A stretch of 64,000 nucleotides of DNA from Jongsikchunia kroppenstedtii DSM 45133 (GCF_000380485.1 NZ_AQYG01000048.1:1-64000), one strand, 5' to 3'. Shown: positions 17,022 to 27,709, counted from the first letter of the stretch. The notes: generated by a model from the sequence alone, not told the origin. Numbers and translations are program-made.

Positions 17022-18430
17022 CGGCCGCCGCCCGATAGGAATCGCGTCGGGATGGCCGGATCGCCGTGCGAGAGGCCGAGGCCTTCCCAGGGCAGCGACA
17101 CCAGGGCGGCGCGCAGGTGATCGCGGGCCGCGGTGAGGTCCGGCTGGTCGGCGACCAGGTTGCCGCCGCGCACGAGCGGATGCTGCAGCGCGGTCACGGT
17201 GAGCCCGCCGGTCTCCGGAATAGCCTGCGGTTCAGGGTGTTCGATCGCCGAGATGATCTCCTCGACGATGGTCCCGGACGGCTTCGCCGCGCGATAGGCG
17301 TACTTGGTGCCGCCGCGCGATTCCTTGTGGCTGGCGCGCTTGGTGACCGGTACGCCGTCGACCTCGACCAGCTTGTAGACCATGCCGGCGGTCGGGGCGC
17401 CGCTGCCGGTGACCAGAGCGGTACCGACACCGTAGGTGTCGACCGGCTCGGCCCGCAGCGCGGCGATCGCGTACTCGTCCAGGTCGCCGGAGACGACGAT
17501 CCGCGTCGACGTCGCGCCCAGGTCATCGAGCTGCGCCCGGACCTGTCGCGCCAGCACGCCGAGGTCGCCGGAATCGATTCGGACGCCGCCCAGTTCGGTT
17601 CCGGCGGCGGCGACCGCGTTCTCGACGCCGGTGGTGATGTCGTAGGTGTCGACCAGCAATGTGGTCTCGGCTCCGAGGGAGGCGACTTGCGCGCGGAACG
17701 CCGCCAGCTCGCCGGCGGCTGCGGCCTGGGGATCGCCGGCGGCGTGCAGCAGGGTGAACGCGTGCGCGCTCGTCCCGGCCGTCGGTACTCCGTATCGCCT
17801 GCCGGCCTCCAGATTCGACGTTGCAGCGAGTCCGGCGAGGTAGGCGGCGCGGGCTGCGGCCACCGCGGCCTCCTCGTGCGTGCGCCGTGAACCCATCTCG
17901 ATGATCGGTCGCGATCCGGCCGCGGTCACCATGCGAGCGGCGGCGGACGCGATGGCGCTGTCGTGATTGAGGATCGACAATGCCAGCGTCTCCAGGAGCA
18001 CGCATTCGGCGAAGGAACCGCGGACCGTCAGCACCGGCGATCCGGGGAAGTACAGTTCGCCCTCGCGGTAGCCATCGATCTCGCCGCCGAATCGATAGTC
18101 GGCCAGCCACGAGACAGTCGGCGGATCGAGGAACGCGCTCACGGCCGCCAGTTCCTCGTCCTCGAAGCGGAAGTGCTCGAGCCGTTGCAGAAAGCGCGGA
18201 ATCCCGGCCATGACGCCGTAGCGGCGGCCGTCCGGCAGGCGCCGGGCGAATACCTCGAACGTGCACTGTCGATCGGCCGTTCCGTCCGCGAGCGCGGCCG
18301 CGAGCATCGTCAGCTCGTAGCGATCGGTAAGCAATGCCGGCGAGCTCGGCGGCAGCGACGCAGGCGTCCCGGCCGGCGGTGCCGCGGCTACCGCCGCACT
18401 CTGACTAACGGGACTTTCCGATACGGCCAC
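17018..18430 (-). CDS. pncB: nicotinate phosphoribosyltransferase
   Basis: First enzyme of the Preiss-Handler NAD salvage route: nicotinate plus PRPP plus ATP gives nicotinate mononucleotide. Motifs: LLTDRYELTMLAAAL, FARRLPDGRRYGVMAGI, LETLALSILNHDSAIA (conserved His), MGSRRTHEEAA, DTYDI, GVRIDSGDLG and SGDLDEYAI. The start GTG 18430 (VAVSESPV) gives 470 residues and sits 7 bases after TAGGGT. Alternatives are ATG 18451, which would overlap the divergent clpS start, and a still longer frame that enters clpS. It heads the pncB-dinG-glgB-metallopeptidase cluster. Confidence 0.9.
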   Translation of the reverse strand: MAVSESPVSQSAAVAAAPPAGTPASLPPSSPALLTDRYELTMLAAALADGTADRQCTFEVFARRLPDGRRYGVMAGIPRFLQRLEHFRFEDEELAAVSAFLDPPTVSWLADYRFGGEIDGYREGELYFPGSPVLTVRGSFAECVLLETLALSILNHDSAIASAAARMVTAAGSRPIIEMGSRRTHEEAAVAAARAAYLAGLAATSNLEAGRRYGVPTAGTSAHAFTLLHAAGDPQAAAAGELAAFRAQVASLGAETTLLVDTYDITTGVENAVAAAGTELGGVRIDSGDLGVLARQVRAQLDDLGATSTRIVVSGDLDEYAIAALRAEPVDTYGVGTALVTGSGAPTAGMVYKLVEVDGVPVTKRASHKESRGGTKYAYRAAKPSGTIVEEIISAIEHPEPQAIPETGGLTVTALQHPLVRGGNLVADQPDLTAARDHLRAALVSLPWEGLGLSHGDPAIPTRFLSGGGR

Positions 18431-18436
18431 ACTCGG

Positions 18437-18443
18437 TACCCTA
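18437..18443. promoter_or_regulatory. overlapping divergent -10 boxes, pncB and clpS
   Basis: On the plus strand TACCCT (18437-18442) ends 7 bases before the clpS ATG at 18450. On the minus strand TAGGGT (18443-18438) ends 7 bases before the pncB GTG at 18430. The two -10 boxes share five base pairs, so one melted region could serve both directions. Confidence 0.55.
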
Positions 18444-18449
18444 TGACGC

Positions 18450-18770
18450 ATGGGAAGCAGTACCGCGCGCACGTCGGACGCGTCTCCGGCAGGCACGGTG
18501 ACGGCCGATCCCGATCAGCGCACGGACGAGGACCTGGATCGGCCGTGGCTGACGGTGGTCTGGGACGATCCGGTCAACCTGATGCGGTACGTGACCTATG
18601 TGTTCCAGAAGCTGTTCGGCTACAGCGAGGCCAAGGCCTCGGAGCTGATGATGCAGGTGCATACCGAGGGCAAGGCCATCGTGTCGTCCGGTGGTCGGGA
18701 CAAGGTCGAGCTTGATGTACGCAAGCTGCATGCCGCGGGGCTGTGGGCAACGATGCAGAGGGATGGCTGA
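18450..18770 (+). CDS. clpS: ATP-dependent Clp protease adaptor ClpS
   Basis: A 106-residue N-end-rule adaptor that feeds substrates to ClpC/ClpA-ClpP. After a 30-residue flexible start comes the ClpS fold: [46 protein letters not shown] includes the DDPVN loop and the M/V pocket residues that bind N-terminal hydrophobic side chains. ATG 18450 follows a -10 box by 7 bases and has no RBS. It starts the plus-strand run matching Rv1331-Rv1339. Confidence 0.93.
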   Translation: MGSSTARTSDASPAGTVTADPDQRTDEDLDRPWLTVVWDDPVNLMRYVTYVFQKLFGYSEAKASELMMQVHTEGKAIVSSGGRDKVELDVRKLHAAGLWATMQRDG

Positions 18771-18776
18771 TTCGCG

Positions 18777-19358
18777 GTGCGCAACTGGCGTAGGCGGGGG
18801 CATGGTGCGCAGGTGCGGATCACGTCCGAATTGGACGGGCCCGAGGCGGAATTGATCCGGTCGCTGGCCGACTCGATGCTCGAACTCCTGGCCGAACGCG
18901 AGGCCACGGCGCCGGTCGACGAGCTGGCGGCGATGACCGGGATCCGCACCGGGCACTCGCACAGCCCTGACGACGCGACCCTCGGCCGGTTGCTGCCGGA
19001 TTTCCATCGGCCCGACCAGGACGAGACCACCGCCCCGGACGCGGCCACCGGCGATCTCAACGGCGCGCTGCGCAGTGTGCACGAGCCGCACATCATCGCC
19101 GCCAAAACCGAAGCGGCGCAGATCATCCTGGACACGCTTCCGGCCGACGGCGGGACGCTGTCACTCACCGAGGAACAGGCCGAGCAATGGTTGACGGCGA
19201 TCAACGACATCCGGCTGGCTCTGGGCGCGATGCTGGGCGTCACCGAATCCACACCTGATCAGCTGCCCGACGGCGACCCGATGGCACCGCACCTGGACGT
19301 CTACCACTGGCTGACCGTCGTGCAGGAGCTGCTCGTGGTCGCCCTGATGGGGAAGTGA
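18777..19358 (+). CDS. DUF2017 family protein
   Basis: A 193-residue soluble acidic protein, helical throughout (ELIRSLADSMLELLAERE, EEQAEQWLTAINDIRLALGAMLGV, DVYHWLTVVQELLVVALMG). It is always next to clpS in actinobacteria (Rv1332 by position). Function unknown; a role beside ClpS is only suggested by conservation of the pair. GTG 18777 lies six bases after the clpS stop, and its end overlaps the next start (GTGA). Confidence 0.85.
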   Translation: MRNWRRRGHGAQVRITSELDGPEAELIRSLADSMLELLAEREATAPVDELAAMTGIRTGHSHSPDDATLGRLLPDFHRPDQDETTAPDAATGDLNGALRSVHEPHIIAAKTEAAQIILDTLPADGGTLSLTEEQAEQWLTAINDIRLALGAMLGVTESTPDQLPDGDPMAPHLDVYHWLTVVQELLVVALMGK

Positions 19359-20461
19359 CGACGACTCCCATGACACCGGCCAGCGGTCGACACGATTCCA
19401 TCACCGACATCGACGGGATCGCGGTCGGGCATTGGCAGCAGATCGATACCGACGCCACCGTCGCGACGGATGATGCACCCGGCAAGGGCTGGGCGAGCGG
19501 TACGACGGTCCTCACCCTGCCGACCGGTGCGGTCGTGGCGGTCGACTGCCGCGGTGGCGCTCCGGGCACGCGGGAGACCGATCTGCTCGACCCCGCCAAC
19601 ACCGTGCAGACCGCTCACTCGGTGGTCCTCTCCGGGGGCAGCGCCTTCGGGCTGGCTGCCGCCGACGGGGTGATGAACACGCTGGAACAGCGCGGCGTGG
19701 GCCTGCCGATGGACGCGGCCGGCCACGTGGTGCCGATCGTGCCGGCCGCGGTGATCTTCGATCTGCCGGTAGGTGCCTGGGCGCATCGGCCGGATGCGGA
19801 GTCCGGCCGCCTCGCGCTGGACGAGCTGACGACCGGGCCGGTGGCTCGTGGCAGTGTCGGCGCCGGAGCCGGCGCGCGGGCCGGTGCGCTCAAGGGCGGG
19901 GTCGGCAGCGCGAGCGTCGTGCTCGACGCCGGTCCGGCTGCCGGTGTCACCGTCGGCGCGCTGATGGTCGCCAATCCAGTGGGTTCGGTGCTCGATCCGG
20001 AGACCGGATTGCCCTGGGAGACAACGGCGGCCGACCTGGCGTATTTCGGTCTGCAGCCGCCCGACGACCGCGACCGGGAGCGGTTCGCCGAGCTGTCCGC
20101 CAAGTCGACCGTCCTGAACACGATCGTCGGCGTGGTGGCCAGCGATGCGCCGCTCGACAAGGCGGCCACCCGGCGGGTGGCGATCGCCGCCCACGACGGG
20201 CTGGCCCGAGCCGTCCGGCCGGCGCACACGCCGATGGACGGGGACACCATCTTCGCGGTCTCCACCGGTCGGGCCACCCCGCCCGAACCGGGCATACCGG
20301 TGCCGCCGGGGCTGCGCGCCGACGCCGCCGTGGTGGCCGCGGTCGGACACGCGGCGGCCGTGGTCACCAGGCGTGCCGTCATCAATGCAGTCGTCGCGGC
20401 CACGTCGGTCGCCGGAATACCGTCGCTGACCGACACGTTGCCTTCGGCAGTACGCGCGTAG
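19355..20461 (+). CDS. P1 family (DmpA-type) peptidase
   Basis: A 368-residue N-terminal-nucleophile amidohydrolase/aminopeptidase homologue (Rv1333 by position). Family marks: ITDIDGIAVGHW, GTTVLTLPTGAVVAVDCRGGAPGTRETDLL, VVLSGGSAFGLAAADGVM, GARAGALKGGVGSAS and LNTIVGVVASDAPLDK. Autocleavage in this family makes the nucleophile; the N-T junction in VLNTIVGVV is the likely site here. GTG 19355 overlaps the previous stop by four bases, and a gap of about 37 bases with an RBS leads to mec. Confidence 0.85.
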   Translation: MTTTPMTPASGRHDSITDIDGIAVGHWQQIDTDATVATDDAPGKGWASGTTVLTLPTGAVVAVDCRGGAPGTRETDLLDPANTVQTAHSVVLSGGSAFGLAAADGVMNTLEQRGVGLPMDAAGHVVPIVPAAVIFDLPVGAWAHRPDAESGRLALDELTTGPVARGSVGAGAGARAGALKGGVGSASVVLDAGPAAGVTVGALMVANPVGSVLDPETGLPWETTAADLAYFGLQPPDDRDRERFAELSAKSTVLNTIVGVVASDAPLDKAATRRVAIAAHDGLARAVRPAHTPMDGDTIFAVSTGRATPPEPGIPVPPGLRADAAVVAAVGHAAAVVTRRAVINAVVAATSVAGIPSLTDTLPSAVRA

Positions 20462-20498
20462 CAGCGGGCCGAAGGCGATGGGCCGGAAAGGGGAGACG

Positions 20499-20936
20499 AT
20501 GACGCTGACGATCTCGTCCGCCCTGGCCCGGAAGATGGTCGAGCATGCGCGCGCCGACCACCCCGACGAGGCCTGCGGCGTGATCGCGGGGGCCGAGGGA
20601 TCCGACCGGCCGGAACGCTTCATCGCGATGTTGAACGCGGAGCGCTCGCCGACGTTCTACCGCTTCGATTCGGCGGAGCAGCTGCGCGTCTGGCGGGAGA
20701 TGGAGCGCCACGATGAGGAGCCCGTCGTCATCTATCACTCGCATACGGCGACCGAGGCGTACCCGAGCCGCACCGACGTCTCGTATGCGTCGGAACCGCA
20801 GGCACATTACGTGCTCGTCTCGACCCGCGACGCCGAGCCCGCGGAGTTCGGCACCGCCGCCTTTGACGGGGTCGAGGTGCGCAGCTATCGCATCGTTGAC
20901 GGCGTGGTGACCGAAGAACCGATCGAAATCATCTGA
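20499..20936 (+). CDS. mec: Mec, JAMM metallopeptidase of the CysO cysteine pathway
   Basis: Zinc peptidase that releases cysteine from the CysO-cysteine adduct. The 145-residue Mpn+ domain has Glu in DEACGVIAG and the JAMM signature HSHTATEAYPSRTD (His80, His82, Asp93). ATG 20499 follows AAAGGGGAG; the frame extends a further 7 codons upstream without support. It directly precedes cysO and cysM, as Rv1334-Rv1335-Rv1336. Confidence 0.95.
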   Translation: MTLTISSALARKMVEHARADHPDEACGVIAGAEGSDRPERFIAMLNAERSPTFYRFDSAEQLRVWREMERHDEEPVVIYHSHTATEAYPSRTDVSYASEPQAHYVLVSTRDAEPAEFGTAAFDGVEVRSYRIVDGVVTEEPIEII

Positions 20937-20953
20937 CCGACAGGGAGTTTCGC

Positions 20954-21226
20954 ATGTCCGTGACCGTATCCGTGCCGACGATCCTGCGTCCCTACACCGG
21001 CGACGCCAAGCGAGTCGATGGCACCGGCAGCACCCTCGGCGAGCTGATCGACAACCTCGACGGCGCCCACGCCGGCATCAAGGACCGGCTCGTAGCCGAC
21101 GGCAAGCTGCACCGGTTCGTGAACATCTACGTCAACGACGAGGACGTCCGCTTCACTGGCGGCCTCGACACCGCGATCGCCGACGGCGACGACGTCACGA
21201 TCCTGCCCGCTGTCGCGGGCGGGTAG
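20954..21226 (+). CDS. cysO: CysO sulfur-carrier protein
   Basis: A 90-residue ubiquitin-like ThiS/MoaD-fold protein ending in the required Gly-Gly (AVAGG). As a C-terminal thiocarboxylate it donates sulfur to O-phosphoserine through CysM, and Mec then frees cysteine. ATG 20954 has the RBS GGGAG. The mec-cysO-cysM order makes the assignment firm. Confidence 0.96.
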   Translation: MSVTVSVPTILRPYTGDAKRVDGTGSTLGELIDNLDGAHAGIKDRLVADGKLHRFVNIYVNDEDVRFTGGLDTAIADGDDVTILPAVAGG

Positions 21227-22874
<1,648 letters not shown>

Positions 22875-22878
<4 letters not shown>

Positions 22879-23720
22879 GCGGTGACGTGAGTCCGGATCT
22901 GGCGTTCGCGCCGATCGGCATCTTCGATTCGGGCGTGGGCGGATTGACGGTCGCCCGTGCCGTCATCGATCAGCTGCCCGACGAAGACATCCTCTACATC
23001 GGCGACACGGCGCATTGTCCGTACGGCCCGCGCACGATCCCGGATATCCGCGCCAAGGCACTGACCCAGCTCGACGCGCTGGTCGACCGCGGCGTCAAGG
23101 CGCTGGTGATCGCCTGCAACTCGGCCTCCACGGCGTGCCTGCGGGACGCGCGCGAGCGCTACTCGGTGCCCGTGATCGAGGTCGTGCTGCCGGCCGTGCG
23201 TCGGGCCGTGGCCACGACGCACTCCGGGCGGATCGGGGTGATCGGCACCGCGGCCACCATCGCGTCGCGGGCCTACGAGGACTCGTTCGCGGCAGCGCCC
23301 GATCTGCAAATCACGTCGGTGGCCTGCCCGCGGTTCGTCGACTTCGTCGAGCGCGGAATCACCAGCGGGCGGCAGATTCTCGGGCTTGCGCAGGGCTACC
23401 TCGAACCCCTCCAGCAGGCCGGCGTCGACACCTTGGTGCTCGGCTGCACGCACTATCCGTTGCTGTCCGGTGTCATCCAGCTCGCGATGGGCGATTCGGT
23501 GACGCTGGTGTCCAGCGCGGAGGAGACCGCCAAGGATGTGGTGCGCGTTCTCACCGAGCGCGATCTGCTCCATCCGCATAGCGTCGACGGCGGCGATGAC
23601 GTCGTCGGCGGTCGCGATCGTGCCGTCCGGGAGTTCCTGGCAACGGGCGATCCGGAGGCCTTCGAGCGACTCGCATCACGTTTCCTCGGACCGGCGCTCG
23701 ACCACGTTCGATCGGTCTGA
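22875..23720 (+). CDS. murI: glutamate racemase
   Basis: Makes D-glutamate for peptidoglycan. The 281-residue protein begins [18 protein letters not shown], has GDTAHCPYG, the two catalytic cysteines Cys81 (IACNSAS) and Cys191 (LGCTHYPLL), and [16 protein letters not shown] 22875 overlaps the rhomboid stop (ATGA). Confidence 0.96.
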
Positions 23721-23798
23721 TCGTCACGCGCATCACGTTCGTGGTGTCTATTGCTGTTAATCGGACACGACAAATGTTTTGCGTGGCAGAGTGAACAC

Positions 23799-24563
23799 AT
23801 GCAGTTGACGGTGTTGGGATGTTCGGGCAGTCTCGGCGGCCCGCAATCCCCGGCATCGGGCTATCTCCTGTCGGTCCCCGGCGAGCAGCCGGTGGTCATG
23901 GACTTCGGTCCCGGTGTGCTCGGTGCGTTGCAGAAGTACCTGGACCCCAATTCCGTTGCGGTCCTATTGAGTCACCTGCATGCCGACCATTGCATCGACC
24001 TCGCCGGACTGCTGGTGTGGCGTCGGTACGCCCCGGTGCCTGCGGTCGGTAAGACCGCTCTCTTCGGTCCGCCCGGGACGGCCGAGCGAGTCGGCGCCGC
24101 GTCATCGGAATACGCCGGCGAGCTCGACGACATCAGCGATACCTTCGACGTCGACACGTGGGTCGACGGCACCGTCGTGAAGGTGGGCGGAATGACCGTG
24201 TTGCCGCGCAAGGTCAACCACCCGCCGCAGACCTACGGGCTGCGCGTCACCGCGCCGGAGGGACAGACGCTGGCGTTCAGCGGTGACACCGGCGTCTGCG
24301 ACGAGGTCGTCGACCTCGCCCGAGATGCCGATGTGTTCCTGTGCGAGGCGTCGTGGACGCACGATCCCGCCAACCGCCCGCCCAACCTGCATCTGTCCGG
24401 TGTCGAGGCCGGTCAGATGGCCAAGGCCGCCGGCGTGAAGCAGTTGGCGCTGACCCATATTCCGCCCTGGACCGACACCGAGGCGGTGGTCAACGAGGCC
24501 CGTTCGCAGTTCGACGGGCCGATCTTCGCCGTCGCACCCGGGCAGGTCATCGAGATCGGCTGA
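23799..24563 (+). CDS. Rv1339-type cyclic-nucleotide phosphodiesterase, metallo-beta-lactamase fold
   Basis: A 254-residue MBL-fold hydrolase. The metal motif HLHADHCID (His59, His61, Asp63, His64) is followed by NHPPQTYGLRV, FSGDTGVCDEV and ALTHIPPW. Mycobacterial Rv1339 has been described as an atypical cAMP phosphodiesterase; the same place after murI and the same motifs support that call here. ATG 23799 is preceded by CAGAGT six bases upstream and lacks an RBS, so it may have its own leaderless transcript; a longer frame from 23751 overlaps the promoter. Confidence 0.85.
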   Translation: MQLTVLGCSGSLGGPQSPASGYLLSVPGEQPVVMDFGPGVLGALQKYLDPNSVAVLLSHLHADHCIDLAGLLVWRRYAPVPAVGKTALFGPPGTAERVGAASSEYAGELDDISDTFDVDTWVDGTVVKVGGMTVLPRKVNHPPQTYGLRVTAPEGQTLAFSGDTGVCDEVVDLARDADVFLCEASWTHDPANRPPNLHLSGVEAGQMAKAAGVKQLALTHIPPWTDTEAVVNEARSQFDGPIFAVAPGQVIEIG

Positions 24564-24571
24564 ACTGACCC

Positions 24572-25276
24572 GTGGTGCAGAATGTGGGTTGGACGTCCGT
24601 CGACTGGGACGGGGAGAGCTGGGCCGAAGCGGAACGAGCCGCGGAGAAGATGGTCTTCCGCTCGCCGCTGTTCGTCGCTCGGTCGGCCGGATTTCTCGCT
24701 CTCCACGCCGCGAATCGTGCGACAAAATCGTTGCGCCACAACGGAATCGCGGAAACCCGGTTTACTGAACGCACGTTGGCGACACAGGCCCGGGTGCAGA
24801 TCGACGTGCCCCCGGAGGTCGTGTATTCGCGAGTCAGTGACGTAGCCGGGATGGGCCGGTGGAGTCCGGAGAACACCGGCGCGACCTTCCCGCATGCCGA
24901 CGGGACCGATATCCACGTCGGGACGATCTTTCACGGGCACAACAAGCGCGGCCGGCTGCGGTGGACCACTCGGTGCCGGGTCACCGAGGCCACCCCGGGG
25001 GAGTGCTTCTCGTTCGATGTCGAAGCGATCGGCCCGAGCGGCAAGCCGCTCATCCCGTTCTCGATCGCTACGTGGACGTACCGCTTCGAGCCCGCCGCGG
25101 CTGACGCCACGACGGTCACCGAGGAATGGCGGATAGGCCCGTACCCACCGGCGATCATCGCCGTGGCGCGTCGGCTGCGCGAGGACGATCTCGATGCTCT
25201 CGAGCTGCAGAGCCGCAACCTACGGATCACTCTGAACAACCTGAAACGGGTCCTCGAGGCCGATGCCGCCTCCTGA
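24572..25276 (+). CDS. SRPBCC (polyketide cyclase/START-like) family protein
   Basis: A 234-residue protein. Residues about 70-210 show the SRPBCC pattern: [28 protein letters not shown] at the start, [36 protein letters not shown] in the middle and TVTEEWRIG near the end, a small hydrophobic-ligand-binding fold. The N-terminal 65 residues are charged and specific to this protein. GTG 24572 lies eight bases after the phosphodiesterase stop. In M. tuberculosis Rv1339 is followed directly by rphA, so this gene looks like an insertion in the conserved order. Ligand unknown. Confidence 0.8.
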   Translation: MVQNVGWTSVDWDGESWAEAERAAEKMVFRSPLFVARSAGFLALHAANRATKSLRHNGIAETRFTERTLATQARVQIDVPPEVVYSRVSDVAGMGRWSPENTGATFPHADGTDIHVGTIFHGHNKRGRLRWTTRCRVTEATPGECFSFDVEAIGPSGKPLIPFSIATWTYRFEPAAADATTVTEEWRIGPYPPAIIAVARRLREDDLDALELQSRNLRITLNNLKRVLEADAAS

Positions 25277-25313
25277 TCTGGCGGGCTCGGCAATTCGATT
25301 CGCCCATGCGCAC

Positions 25314-25319
25314 TACGCT
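25314..25319 (+). promoter_or_regulatory. -10 box TACGCT for rph (leaderless)
   Basis: TACGCT ends 7 bases before the GTG at 25327, which decides that start over the ATG at 25306. Confidence 0.5.
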
Positions 25320-25326
25320 TGTCAGC

Positions 25327-26115
25327 GTGAGCAGACGAGCAGACGGCAGGGCCGACGACGAACTTCGACCGATCACCATCACCCGGGGGTACACCAACCA
25401 CCCGGCCGGGTCGGTTCTCGTCGAGTTCGGTCAGACCCGGGTCATGTGCACCGCGAGCGTCGAGGAGAGCGTGCCGCGCTGGCGGCGCGGTTCCGGGCTG
25501 GGCTGGCTGACGGCCGAGTACGCGATGCTCCCGGCGGCGACCCACACCCGCTCGCAGCGGGAGTCCACGCGTGGCAAAGTCGGCGGTCGTACCCATGAGA
25601 TCAGCCGGCTGATCGGCCGATCGCTGCGCGCGTGCATCGACCTGGCGGCGTTGGGGGAGAACACCATTGCCATCGACTGCGATGTCCTGCAGGCCGACGG
25701 CGGCACCCGCACCGCGGCGATCACCGGCGCCTACGTCGCGCTGTGCGACGCCGTAACTTATCTGAACGCGCACGGCAAACTGTCTGACCCGCAGCCGATT
25801 TCATGCGCCATCGCCGCCGTCAGCGTCGGCGTGGTGGACGGCCGGGTGCGTCTGGACCTGCCGTACGAAGAGGATTCGCGCGCCGAGGTTGACATGAACG
25901 TCGTCGCCACCGACAAGGGCACGCTGGTCGAGGTGCAGGGCACCGGCGAGGGTGCCACCTTCCCGCGGTCGACGCTGGACAAGCTGCTCGACATGGCGGT
26001 CGAGGGCACCGAGAAGTTGTTCGCGATCCAGCAGGAGGCGCTGTCCGCCGACTATCCGGGCACGCTGCCCGAGGCGGCCGATGAGGATGCCAAGCGGAAG
26101 TCGTTCGGCAGCTGA
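25327..26115 (+). CDS. rph: ribonuclease PH
   Basis: Phosphate-dependent 3'-5' exoribonuclease that trims tRNA 3' ends. The 262-residue protein starts [22 protein letters not shown], as RNase PH usually does, with [35 protein letters not shown], the metal/phosphate region [17 protein letters not shown] and VDMNVVAT. The frame continues upstream past 25306 into the SRPBCC gene; that part is rejected because it is not family-like and the promoter lies at 25314-25319. It is adjacent to rdgB, as Rv1340-Rv1341. Confidence 0.94.
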   Translation: MSRRADGRADDELRPITITRGYTNHPAGSVLVEFGQTRVMCTASVEESVPRWRRGSGLGWLTAEYAMLPAATHTRSQRESTRGKVGGRTHEISRLIGRSLRACIDLAALGENTIAIDCDVLQADGGTRTAAITGAYVALCDAVTYLNAHGKLSDPQPISCAIAAVSVGVVDGRVRLDLPYEEDSRAEVDMNVVATDKGTLVEVQGTGEGATFPRSTLDKLLDMAVEGTEKLFAIQQEALSADYPGTLPEAADEDAKRKSFGS

Positions 26116-26116
26116 C

Positions 26117-26737
26117 ATGACTCAACTACTGCTCGCGAGTCGTAACGCCAAGAAGCTGGCGGAGCTGCGCCGTGTCGTCGAGGCGGCCGGGATCACCGGC
26201 TTCGAGGTGATCGGGCTGGACGATGTGGACGAGTTCCCGGAGTCGCCCGAGACCGGCGCGACATTCGCCGAGAATGCGCTTGCCAAGGCGCGCGATGCGT
26301 ATGCCGAGACCGGATTGCTCTCCATCGCAGACGATTCCGGCATCGAGATCGAGGCGCTGAACGACATGCCGGGCGTGCTCTCGGCCCGGTGGTGCGGGCG
26401 GCACGGCGACGATGCGGCCAACACAGAGCTGGTGCTGGGGCAGTTGAAGGATGTGCCGGCGGAGCGGCGCGGCGCGGCGTTCGTCTCGGTCTGCGCGCTG
26501 GTCGGCCCCGATCTCGAGGACGTTGTGGTGCGCGGGGAGTGGCGCGGCAGCGTCATCGAGGAGCCGCGTGGCGATGGCGGCTTCGGTTACGACCCGATCT
26601 TCGTGCCCGACGATGAGCTCGCCGCCGGTCGGACGTCGGCGGAACTCAGTGCGGCGGAGAAGGATTCACTGAGCCATCGCGGAAAGGCGTTGGCGCAGTT
26701 GGTTCCGGTGCTGATCCGGATAGCCGAACTGGGCTAG
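26117..26737 (+). CDS. rdgB: non-canonical purine NTP pyrophosphatase (RdgB/HAM1)
   Basis: Removes ITP, dITP and XTP from the nucleotide pool. The 206-residue protein shows LLASRNAKKLAELRRV, GATFAENALAKARDA, SIADDSGIEIEAL, PGVLSARW, GGFGYDPIFVP and SHRGKAL. ATG 26117 lies one base after the rph stop, so they are one transcript. Its stop sits in the palindrome GGCTAGCTAGCC (26732-26743), a possible weak hairpin. Confidence 0.95.
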   Translation: MTQLLLASRNAKKLAELRRVVEAAGITGFEVIGLDDVDEFPESPETGATFAENALAKARDAYAETGLLSIADDSGIEIEALNDMPGVLSARWCGRHGDDAANTELVLGQLKDVPAERRGAAFVSVCALVGPDLEDVVVRGEWRGSVIEEPRGDGGFGYDPIFVPDDELAAGRTSAELSAAEKDSLSHRGKALAQLVPVLIRIAELG

Positions 26738-26746
26738 CTAGCCGAC

Positions 26747-27106
26747 TCAGAGGTTGAACTGTTCTTTCACGTCGCGCGTGCGAATGTGCTCGACGTAGAA
26801 CGATAGGAACGGGATGGTGCCGGCGAGCAGCGTCAGGATCGTCTTGATCGGCGCCCAGCGCACGCGGATGGCGAGATCGATCGCCATCAGCAGGTAGACG
26901 AAATACACCCATCCGTGGACGAATTCGACCCACTTGAACGAGGTGTTGTCGGCGCCGTAGCGCACGATCAGCTCCGCGCACAGCACCAGCAGCCAGATAC
27001 CGGTGGCCCAGGCCATCACCCGATAGCGCAACAGTGCGCCCTTGATCTTGCTGTTGTCGATGGGGGCATCGGCGGCGGTGTCGGCGGTTTCAGCGGCGTC
27101 GGTCAA
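26747..27106 (-). CDS. DUF3817 membrane protein
   Basis: A 119-residue protein with three membrane helices after an acidic, alanine-rich start: YRVMAWATGIWLLVLCAELIV, FVHGWVYFVYLLMAIDLAI and TILTLLAGTIPFLSFYVE. It carries the DUF3817 marks R.GADNTSF and VHGW. By position it is Rv1342c. Function unknown. ATG 27106 overlaps the upstream gene stop (ATGA). It is a paralogue of the protein at 10172-10534. Confidence 0.85.
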   Translation of the reverse strand: MTDAAETADTAADAPIDNSKIKGALLRYRVMAWATGIWLLVLCAELIVRYGADNTSFKWVEFVHGWVYFVYLLMAIDLAIRVRWAPIKTILTLLAGTIPFLSFYVEHIRTRDVKEQFNL

Positions 27107-27564
27107 CGCGTGCTCCTCGGTGTTGTCTTGGCGCCGGGCGTGGTGCTCGACGCCGCCGCATCCTCTGCGGCGAGTTCTTTCAGGGCTTCGTTATAGGAGG
27201 CGAGCCGCGCCTCCTCGGGGTCGTCCGATTCCAGGCTGGGCATGGCGCTGGCGGTCGCGGTGGCTCGCTGGGGCAGCAGATGCTCGGGGATCTCGGTGAC
27301 GTCGCCGTGTCGGTTCTGCTTGCGCACGGTGTCCTCGGGATCGGACTCCATGACGACGAAGCGCCGGTAGGCGTAGATGAAGGCGATCGCGAACATCGGC
27401 CACTGCAGCGCGTAGCCGAGGTTCTGGCCGGTGCCGCTGGAGGACTCGAAGCGGTCCCATTGCCACCACGCCATGCCGAGACAGACAACCGCGGCGACGG
27501 CGACAAGAACGATCAGCGCGGGCCGATGGCGTCGTGTGCCACCGTGCTGGTCGTCCTTGCTCAT
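27103..27564 (-). CDS. membrane protein, Rv1343c-like
   Basis: A 153-residue protein. A basic start is followed by one hydrophobic segment (ALIVLVAVAAVVCLGMAWWQW), a second weaker one (YALQWPMFAIAFIYAYRRF), and a charged cytoplasmic tail with EDTVRKQNRHGDVTEIPEHLLPQ. By position it corresponds to Rv1343c (annotated lprD in mycobacteria), though the cysteine here lies within the helix and no good lipobox is seen. ATG 27564 is favoured over GTG 27570: TACCGT lies 7 bases upstream. Confidence 0.75.
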   Translation of the reverse strand: MSKDDQHGGTRRHRPALIVLVAVAAVVCLGMAWWQWDRFESSSGTGQNLGYALQWPMFAIAFIYAYRRFVVMESDPEDTVRKQNRHGDVTEIPEHLLPQRATATASAMPSLESDDPEEARLASYNEALKELAAEDAAASSTTPGAKTTPRSTR

Positions 27565-27571
27565 AGCCACG

Positions 27572-27577
27572 ACGGTA
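27572..27577 (-). promoter_or_regulatory. -10 box TACCGT (leaderless)
   Basis: On the minus strand TACCGT ends 7 bases before the ATG at 27564. Confidence 0.45.
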
Positions 27578-27627
27578 CCCGGCCGCCCCGCGGCCAGGCC
27601 AAACGGACGGCTAGGCTAGTCGGGCAC

Positions 27628-27709
<82 letters not shown>

